From an uncultured Fretibacterium sp. (GTDB lineage: Bacteria > Synergistota > Synergistia > Synergistales > Aminobacteriaceae): a stretch of 12,051 nucleotides of DNA. Under the pieces are notes generated by a model, which was not told the origin of the DNA, ran no database searches, and worked only from the letters and a program-made list of their open reading frames with translations. The position numbers and the translations under genes are program-made. Positions 6,751 through 12,051 of the stretch are shown in pieces; the first letter of the stretch is position 1, and every line of letters starts with the position of its first letter. The stretch is taken from NCBI GenBank assembly GCA_937915835.1, contig CALGHA010000119.1:1-12051 (forward strand), in the 5' to 3' direction.

Positions 6751-7068
6751 TTAATTTTTCTCCGGCTCAAAGCTGAAATCTTCGCATACTTTGAATGTCC
6801 CTTTAGTTCCTTCACGCTCAAAAGCCATTCCCTCGATGCTGTCAAGATACGGCCATATACTTTCGTCAATATTCATTACAGTATTAATATCATAAATCGC
6901 AATATTATCAGGATTATCCGTGTATTCTTGATCTTCAAGTCCTGAGAAAAAACGCCATCCACTGTCATCTTTATTGTCCGGCTTTTCGTGATACATAAAG
7001 CGCACAGGCAATCTTTCATCAACTAATTTTTTCGTCGCCAAAACATAACCGAAATTTTTTTTGCGCAT
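6751..7068 (-). CDS. Imm33-like (DUF2185) immunity protein
   Basis: This is a 105-residue cytoplasmic protein of the DUF2185/Imm33 type, found as an immunity protein beside polymorphic-toxin nucleases. Characteristic stretches are GYVLATKKL near the start, MYHEKPDNKDDSGWRFFSG (about 25-43), EDQEYTDNPDNIAIYDINTV (45-64) and YLDSIEGMAFERE (74-86). The gene lies directly upstream of the GH-E nuclease gene, which suggests it binds and neutralises that nuclease. This immunity-first order resembles toxin-antitoxin loci more than secreted-toxin loci. Its ribosome site AAGGAGG (7076-7082) overlaps the stop codon of the GTPase gene, so its translation is probably coupled to that gene. The family call is by motif recognition. 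The partnership is inferred from adjacency. Confidence 0.82.
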   Translation of the reverse strand: MRKKNFGYVLATKKLVDERLPVRFMYHEKPDNKDDSGWRFFSGLEDQEYTDNPDNIAIYDINTVMNIDESIWPYLDSIEGMAFEREGTKGTFKVCEDFSFEPEKN

Positions 7069-7075
7069 GATAATT

Positions 7076-7082
7076 CCTCCTT
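7076..7082 (-). promoter_or_regulatory. Ribosome binding site overlapping the GTPase stop codon
   Basis: On the - strand, AAGGAGG overlaps the TAA stop of the GTPase gene (7081-7083) and lies 7 nt before the ATG of the Imm33-like gene. This arrangement favours coupled translation, so ribosomes finishing the GTPase supply the immunity gene. Confidence 0.8.
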
Positions 7083-9144
7083 AAAGATTTTTCCTTGAGA
7101 CTACATACTTTCCAAATACCCAGCCCGTTTTATTATCCTGAGTGTAAACATGGTACCATAAGTCTTTTCTTACACGACGAGTTTCGACAACTTCTACAAG
7201 ATTTCCTGTGTTTAACACTGAAACTATTCCGGCTTTAGTTGAAGGCTCACTCCTAAGACTTACGCTTTTACCCTCAATGCTCATAAAATTTCCTCCGTGT
7301 TCTCCTCTTGAGGCTAATCTGTCTTGAAGGTAATCCGCTATAATCCAGCCTTTACGGTTGTCAGGAAGTTTCACAAAACACCAAGTTTCATTATTGACCT
7401 TGCGGGCACCGGTAATCTCAACAGGCACTCCCTCACTCAAACGAGTAATTGCCTGTGATGTAATTGTCGGCTTAGTTCTTACGTTGATATTTGTCCCGCG
7501 CGTTGACGCTGGAATTATCTGCGGAGTCTGCTGTTCCGGTTCAGGCTTAGGCGCTGGTTTGGGGGCAGACTGCCTTGAAGTTTGAACATTCTGCTCATTT
7601 CCCGTCGGCCTGTTATTTCCCGAAATCCTGTGTTCTTCTGGAGGAAGTGGAGGCATGAAAAAACTCTTGATACCTGCTCCAATATTTGCATAAGGGACGT
7701 TGATTAATCCACAAGTTACAAGCGTCAATAGCAAAACAGGAGTTACGAATAACTTTATCTTGCCGAAGATGAACGTAAAAAAGTTTGACGAAGCATTTCC
7801 AGTTTTGATGAGTTGAAAGATGATTGATTTTCCCTGCTCAAGAAGCCAGAATACAGGCTCATTCACTCCGCGAGGCTCGTAACTCTTACCGTTAAGCTCA
7901 TGACCGACCGCGCTGACCGCGAAAAATTTTACCGTCTTAAATTCCGTCTCAATGAGATTAATTATATTATTGAAACCGTGTATTTTGAGAAAATTCTTGC
8001 ATGTCGTCTCATCTTGCAGGCCTCTGTCAAACTCGCGCAAAAACTTATCAGCCTTCGTTATAACCAGAGCGGCAGGAGTTGAACTCATCACGGAAGGTTT
8101 TAGCCCCTTCAGTTTCTTGTGTTCAGAGATAAAGGCCTCAATACTTGCAGAGTTTACGTCGGGGTCATTATCCGGGTCAACAATTAAGATTATTCCTTCG
8201 TTGTAGCTGAATTGCTGCTGCTGGCCTGTCCCGGAGCTTATGTTCTGGAACGCTTCTCCTGCAATGTCGTAAAAGCTCAACTGATGAGGCGTTTGATATG
8301 GAATTTCATGAACTATACTGTACATTAAGGCGTTGTTGTCTGTCGTCGATTTGCTGAGGCCGCGAGAGTATAAATTTTCCAGCTTACTGAACTCGTCTTC
8401 CGGGTAAAACTTGCACTTTACCTTCGCTGGCAAAATCTCTTTGTAGTTATGAAAGAATGCTGCCAAAAATGTAGTTTTTCCTGCGCTCGTGCTTCCAGCT
8501 AATTGAATGCCGAACTGTTCAGCATATCCAGACGCTAAAGGATATCTGCAATTAGGACAAAACGCGGCTAAATCATTTCGTCCGTTGAAAGCTGTCGAAG
8601 GCAGTAATTTTCCGCATGAACATTTAACGTGAAATATTCCGTAAGGTCCGGGCGTTAAATTCTCGTGAATCCTTCCGCAGTTGGGACATTGAAATAACGG
8701 AACAATGCTTATACTTTTACAGTTCGGGCATCGGCTCTGAATTGAATTTAAGACTAAAGCGGCCCTGTCTGATATCCATAGGAACGCAAAACAGCAGAAG
8801 AAGAACATCCAACCTAAAGCAAGCACAACAGAGAGAATTATGCAAAATGCAAATATCCATACTGAGCCGAAAATGTAAATGCAACTTGAAGCAGCAACAG
8901 TAAAAATATGTAATAATACGTTAGTGATTAAAGAACTCGTTAAATTCCTTTTTCGCCAATCAGAAATCGCTTCTTCCTCTTCGTAAAGCCTTTTATAAGC
9001 AGCGCTCCAAATTTCCTGTGACTGATGAAGACCAGGCCCGAAAAAATATCCCCTGTTTACTCCAGAAGGCCGGTGAGCATGAGTGTCTTCGTAAGTGTTA
9101 TACGGGTTACTGTTCTCCCTCAACGCCCGGAAAAATGCTCGCAA
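7081..9144 (-). CDS. Membrane-anchored zinc-ribbon/GTPase/double-SH3 protein, double-GTPase 2 type; 5' end frameshifted
   Basis: The remaining frame encodes 687 residues from a TTG codon. In order it has two membrane helices (about 70-92 and 96-124), zinc-ribbon cysteine pairs (139/142, 153/156, 175/177, 196/199) and a GTPase domain. The GTPase has Walker A AGSTSAGKTT (216-225), DIAGE as G3 (293-297), TKAD as G4 (363-366) and SAVG as a G5-like motif. These are followed by another helix (466-486), a Pro-rich linker (498-545) and two bacterial SH3 domains (about 546-608 and 620-685). With the next helix crossing the membrane, the GTPase would be cytoplasmic and the SH3 domains outside, perhaps touching the cell wall. 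It matches the double-GTPase 2 (TRAFAC) proteins paired with GAP1. The TTG has no ribosome site, and the frame continues upstream as a hydrophobic helix. The true start is most likely the ATG at 9305, in another frame because of an 8-bp duplication. Confidence 0.85.
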   Translation of the reverse strand: MRAFFRALRENSNPYNTYEDTHAHRPSGVNRGYFFGPGLHQSQEIWSAAYKRLYEEEEAISDWRKRNLTSSLITNVLLHIFTVAASSCIYIFGSVWIFAFCIILSVVLALGWMFFFCCFAFLWISDRAALVLNSIQSRCPNCKSISIVPLFQCPNCGRIHENLTPGPYGIFHVKCSCGKLLPSTAFNGRNDLAAFCPNCRYPLASGYAEQFGIQLAGSTSAGKTTFLAAFFHNYKEILPAKVKCKFYPEDEFSKLENLYSRGLSKSTTDNNALMYSIVHEIPYQTPHQLSFYDIAGEAFQNISSGTGQQQQFSYNEGIILIVDPDNDPDVNSASIEAFISEHKKLKGLKPSVMSSTPAALVITKADKFLREFDRGLQDETTCKNFLKIHGFNNIINLIETEFKTVKFFAVSAVGHELNGKSYEPRGVNEPVFWLLEQGKSIIFQLIKTGNASSNFFTFIFGKIKLFVTPVLLLTLVTCGLINVPYANIGAGIKSFFMPPLPPEEHRISGNNRPTGNEQNVQTSRQSAPKPAPKPEPEQQTPQIIPASTRGTNINVRTKPTITSQAITRLSEGVPVEITGARKVNNETWCFVKLPDNRKGWIIADYLQDRLASRGEHGGNFMSIEGKSVSLRSEPSTKAGIVSVLNTGNLVEVVETRRVRKDLWYHVYTQDNKTGWVFGKYVVSRKNL

Positions 9145-9192
9145 AGAAAGAAACAGCGCAAATATTATTCCTGCCGCAGCAACTACAAGTGC

Positions 9193-9210
9193 TATTAATG
9201 TATTAATGTA
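9193..9210. repeat. 8-bp tandem duplication that breaks the GTPase reading frame
   Basis: TATTAATG is repeated twice in perfect tandem with two further matching bases (18 bp of period 8). On the coding strand, translation from ATG 9305 enters the repeat and meets TAA at 9195-9197. If one 8-bp copy is removed, the frame runs straight into the GTPase as VSTLIALVVAAAG, giving a single 738-codon gene that starts at ATG 9305 and ends at 7081. Confidence 0.9.
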
Positions 9211-9305
9211 GAAACTGCAAACGTTACCTGAATTAACGGCCAGACAACATGCTCAATAAACCACGCAATAAGCCATAAAATAATTAAACCAACTATTAAT
9301 TCCAT
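9195..9305 (-). CDS. 36-residue membrane peptide; N-terminal part of the frameshifted GTPase gene
   Basis: ATG at 9305 follows GGTGAGGAT, a reasonable ribosome site. An in-frame ATG at 9332 would add MPRKKNGED and give 45 residues. The product begins MELIVGLIILWLIAWFIEHV and continues VWPLIQVTFAVSTLIH. It has one strongly hydrophobic helix and the start of a second. It ends at TAA 9195 inside an 8-bp tandem duplication. With one repeat copy the same frame continues through ALVVAAAGIIFALFLS into the GTPase, completing a second helix. I therefore read it as the true N-terminus of the GTPase, split off by the duplication. The less likely alternative is an independent small membrane protein. It lies 56 bp after the GAP1 stop, in the same operon. 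Confidence 0.65.
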   Translation of the reverse strand: MELIVGLIILWLIAWFIEHVVWPLIQVTFAVSTLIH

Positions 9306-9361
9306 ATCCTCACCATTTTTCTTTCTTGGCATTGTGAATATTTCTCGCAAGAAAACTTTAA

Positions 9362-11911
9362 TTAATCCTCAGAGCCGCCGAAAATTTTACCGAATAATCT
9401 GCCTATAACTCCCTGACTTTTACGCTTCATAATATCTTCCTCAGCTTCAAACAATACTTTTTCGATAAACTCTGAAATTTTCGGATTATCACGCGTTATA
9501 CGAGACCCCAACAGCTTCAAATACTTTTTAGCGTCCGAAAGCTCATAAAGCACGTCAAGAATTGTGTCATATGCTAATTGTTTCACAGCCTTATCCTCGC
9601 ATGCGAACTCTAAGAACTCATTCCATTTTTCAGGGAAGTCCTTAATATTAACAACGAGTTCATGAATTACAGCATTAAAAATTTCAGGAGGAGTGCTTCG
9701 TTTAGTGAATAAGCCGAACATGTAATCAAGTTCCTCAAAAGTTAAATCCTGTTCAATAAAGATTTTGCTTAATCGTGAAGCGAATTTGCCGTCAGTAATA
9801 TTCGGAAATCCCTGTTTCTCGTAATCCCTCAGAATTTCATGCAGAGGCTGAGATAATTTTTCGCAGTTGTCTATTGCATTAAGAGCCATAATGTTAGCTG
9901 ACTTTCGACAAGCGGCGTTTTCTGGACGGAATTTCTGTATCAATCGCGGGAATTTCATATCCTTTTCTTTGCCTATTATGATTTTGTCATCAAGCAGAGA
10001 GAATAAATTTGCTTTATCATCGTCATCGAGATAATTGCATCTTGATATCCATTCAGGAAAGTTTATCAGCATGTCTAATTTTTTTGCCGCGTCGAATGCT
10101 GAACTCAGGACATAACTTGCTGAGCTTGAAATTCCTTCGGCGTTAATCTGATCGCAGAATTGTGTAACTGTCTCGAATGAACTTAAAATTTCAGGTGCAT
10201 TCTCAACAATCGCTTTTACCGCAAAATCTCCGTGAACTCCTGAAGATTTAATTATTATGTTGACGGCGGATTTAATATTTTTCCTGTCAGAACCTGCGAA
10301 GGATTCAAAGAGTTTCTGCATTGAACCGTGATTATCATTTTGACTGCAAAGCTCGATAATCCTCTGAGTTATCGGGAGAATATCTTTACCAGAAATTTTA
10401 AGCCCGGAAATCTGAGCGCACGCATAAAAATTCTCGATAAAGTAAAGCAGTTCATCAGGCCCGCAGTCTCCTGCAATAACTTCTTTAACAGTGTCTGGAG
10501 AAATTATCATCCTCGCAATATCATCACGAAACTCTCCGGCCAATATTCTAGGCAAAATATTTTTCGCTTCGTTCAAGTGTCCGCGCAAATTAACAAGAAT
10601 AAACTTTGTGAAATTTCTAATCTCCGCCGATAAATCATTCTCAGCTTCGGTGTCATTAAGGACTTTTGCACAAGATTTAAGCCATTCAATTATATTCAGC
10701 GACGAAATAAAATCCTGTCTCATAAAGTCTTTAGCTGATAATTTTATCTCTGTGTAAATTCTTCGTATAAATTCAGTGTCGAACATCTCATAATTGCTTA
10801 AAGTCTGGAGATGATGAGCTAAGATTTCGGGCTTGAGTGAGCTTATGACGTTAAGAGCCTTAAACGCCTGAAACAATTTCGGAATTTCATAAATCGGCGA
10901 AGTTATATTGAACGACTGCAGAAAATTCTGACAAAAATTTTTATGTTCATCGTCAAATCTTGTTACAGCGTCAAAATATTTTACTTCCGGGAAATCCTCA
11001 GTCTCAAAATTGGCCTCATGTTTAACTCCGTCAAGCAAAACGAACGGTGATGCCTGAAGAGGTCTAGGCGGCTGTCCTTCATGAGGAGTTGTGCCGATAA
11101 TCATAGCCCGATAACGCAGCTTTTGATTGGGATCCTGAAAATTTATACTTGGCTGATACAAACCATTCTGGACAGTGTAAATATTAGTGCGGTTAAAATT
11201 TTCCATTCGAGTTGCAAAGGGAAGTCCAGAAGCCATGCGCGGGGAAAATGCACATAAAATCGCCGCAATCCAAAGCTCTATGCTCTCAGTGTCAGCGTCA
11301 TAAATCACAAGATATTTACGTTCTGCCGGATCAAGGTTGTATTGAGCAATCAGGAATTTTAACGCTTTCTTGAATAATTCAGTTCTCCCGTCAGATATAA
11401 ACTCGTGAATTTTATCGAACATGTTATATTTTTTCATCGAGATAATCTCACGAGACGTTAAAGGCTTCGGCTCAGTCTCATAATAATACTGCTCGTCCTG
11501 AAGCTGAGCGTTCCAAATATTTTTTTCACGGAAGAATTCCCATGCATAATGTTCGGAAAAATCGCCGATTAAAATTTGATTAATGAAGTTTCCGCCCCTG
11601 TTTGAGTAATTTACCTGACGTTCAGGGTTAAATTTTACTGGATGAAAATTAACGAGAAAATTGCTACCCTTATCCGGAGCGTAAAATAAATAAGCGTCAT
11701 CCATAAATTCCCGGCCGGAAAAATGAGGATCCATATAAAATTGTTTAGCTTGTGCAGCATTCATTAATAAATTCAGGTCAGTAATCCCCTTTTCTTGATA
11801 AAGCTCCGGACTGCATGCGTAAACTTTATAGCCTTCGCCTATGATTGTTGCACCGTTCTTGAGAATATCTACACCGTTCCTGCATCGCGTATAAATGAGT
11901 TCGTAAAACAT
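9362..11911 (-). CDS. GTPase-associated protein 1 (GAP1-N2/GAP1-M type)
   Basis: This 849-residue soluble protein begins FYELIYTRCRNGVDILKNG, then GYKVYACSPELY, DDAYLFYAPDKGSNFLVNFH and GNFINQILIGDFSEHYAWE. That series is the signature of the GAP1 N-terminal type 2 domain (about 1-150). A middle domain follows (about 165-290), with YLVIYDADTESIELWIAAILCAFSPRMASGLPFATR. The remainder is alpha-helical and repeat-like, and it ends in a basic amphipathic stretch, KRKSQGVIGRLFGKIFGG. GAP1 proteins are known only from comparative genomics as partners of TRAFAC-type GTPases in predicted conflict systems, with no catalytic activity assigned. I infer that it acts as an adaptor or regulator of the downstream GTPase. 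The ATG has AGGAGGG (11916-11922) overlapping the stop of the upstream gene, which suggests translational coupling. Confidence 0.8.
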   Translation of the reverse strand: MFYELIYTRCRNGVDILKNGATIIGEGYKVYACSPELYQEKGITDLNLLMNAAQAKQFYMDPHFSGREFMDDAYLFYAPDKGSNFLVNFHPVKFNPERQVNYSNRGGNFINQILIGDFSEHYAWEFFREKNIWNAQLQDEQYYYETEPKPLTSREIISMKKYNMFDKIHEFISDGRTELFKKALKFLIAQYNLDPAERKYLVIYDADTESIELWIAAILCAFSPRMASGLPFATRMENFNRTNIYTVQNGLYQPSINFQDPNQKLRYRAMIIGTTPHEGQPPRPLQASPFVLLDGVKHEANFETEDFPEVKYFDAVTRFDDEHKNFCQNFLQSFNITSPIYEIPKLFQAFKALNVISSLKPEILAHHLQTLSNYEMFDTEFIRRIYTEIKLSAKDFMRQDFISSLNIIEWLKSCAKVLNDTEAENDLSAEIRNFTKFILVNLRGHLNEAKNILPRILAGEFRDDIARMIISPDTVKEVIAGDCGPDELLYFIENFYACAQISGLKISGKDILPITQRIIELCSQNDNHGSMQKLFESFAGSDRKNIKSAVNIIIKSSGVHGDFAVKAIVENAPEILSSFETVTQFCDQINAEGISSSASYVLSSAFDAAKKLDMLINFPEWISRCNYLDDDDKANLFSLLDDKIIIGKEKDMKFPRLIQKFRPENAACRKSANIMALNAIDNCEKLSQPLHEILRDYEKQGFPNITDGKFASRLSKIFIEQDLTFEELDYMFGLFTKRSTPPEIFNAVIHELVVNIKDFPEKWNEFLEFACEDKAVKQLAYDTILDVLYELSDAKKYLKLLGSRITRDNPKISEFIEKVLFEAEEDIMKRKSQGVIGRLFGKIFGGSED

Positions 11912-11915
11912 AATT

Positions 11916-11922
11916 CCCTCCT
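11916..11922 (-). promoter_or_regulatory. Ribosome binding site overlapping the upstream stop codon
   Basis: On the - strand, AGGAGGG lies 4 nt before the GAP1 ATG and shares bases with the TAG stop (11921-11923) of the preceding gene. The overlap indicates one mRNA with coupled translation. Confidence 0.75.
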
Positions 11923-12049
11923 AGTCAATAAAGCCTGCTTTCCAGGACAGCCACATTATGGGGTCTAAAACTCTATGAGGCTTAATAGTGCTTAAATTTC
12001 TTTTTGCATCTGGAGCACAGCCGAAACATGAAACTCCGAAGAATAAATA
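11921..12049 (-). CDS. 3' end of an upstream operon gene (unidentified; perhaps a companion GTPase)
   Basis: The frame is open from the window edge and encodes 42 residues, ending HRVLDPIMWLSWKAGFID before TAG at 11921. The visible part holds a CFGC pair after a hydrophobic stretch, YLFFGVSC. Its stop overlaps the GAP1 ribosome site, so it belongs to the same operon. An ending of the RVLDPxxWL type is something I associate with the TRAFAC-type GTPases that accompany GAP1 (double-GTPase 1), and position agrees. The fragment is too short to settle this. Confidence 0.6.
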   Translation of the reverse strand, partial: YLFFGVSCFGCAPDAKRNLSTIKPHRVLDPIMWLSWKAGFID

Positions 12050-12051
12050 CT

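Noticed and set aside
7081..9144. TTG at 9144 as the true start of the GTPase gene
   Set aside because: There is no ribosome site near it, the frame continues upstream as a hydrophobic helix, and a better ATG with a ribosome site lies in the other frame, rejoined by removing one 8-bp repeat.
10328..10757. + strand open frames opposite the GAP1 gene
   Set aside because: They are short, overlap each other and the conserved gene, have no ribosome sites and show no domain features.

Overview
Most likely a chromosomal segment of an uncultured anaerobe of the Synergistetes type. The MutS and MutL sequence style, the AT-leaning composition and the strong AGGAGG ribosome sites fit, but this is a guess from protein style and is not proven. 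The window holds a mismatch-repair region on the + strand and an accessory operon on the - strand that resembles a GTPase-centred conflict system.

Layout. 1-88 is the tail of an unidentified + strand gene, followed by a clear intrinsic terminator (101-136). 135-911 (-) is an FkbM-type methyltransferase. It is divergent from mutS (1186-3759, +) across a 274-bp region that holds a good - strand promoter and a CGACAAAT x3 tandem repeat. A 139-bp gap after mutS holds two promoter-like elements, a well-formed 16-codon ORF and a TTCGCAG x3 tandem repeat. It leads into a class I SAM methyltransferase (3899-4585, +) and then mutL (4616-6364, +), which carries the nicking-endonuclease motifs. The mutL stop codon directly abuts the stop codon of the convergent operon.

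The - strand operon is read from 12051 down to 6365. It comprises the 3' end of an unidentified gene (perhaps another GTPase of the same system), a GAP1-like GTPase-associated protein (9362-11911), a membrane-anchored zinc-ribbon/GTPase/double-SH3 protein of the double-GTPase 2 type (7081 to about 9305), an Imm33/DUF2185-like immunity protein (6751-7068) and a stand-alone GH-E-type HNH/Endo VII nuclease with an acidic tail (6365-6748). Gaps are 2, 12, about 56 and 9 bp, and in two cases the ribosome site overlaps the preceding stop codon, so the genes are probably co-translated. My inference is that the GTPase and GAP1 sense or gate something at the membrane, and the nuclease, held by Imm33, is the effector.

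The most striking observation is in the GTPase gene. Its 5' end is in a different frame from the rest because of a perfect 8-bp tandem duplication (9193-9210). Removing one copy gives an uninterrupted 738-codon gene with a normal ATG, a ribosome site and two more N-terminal membrane helices. The locus is therefore either recently broken or an ON/OFF switch. Three short tandem repeats of 7-8 bp in the window, two of which change a reading frame, suggest that replication slippage matters here.
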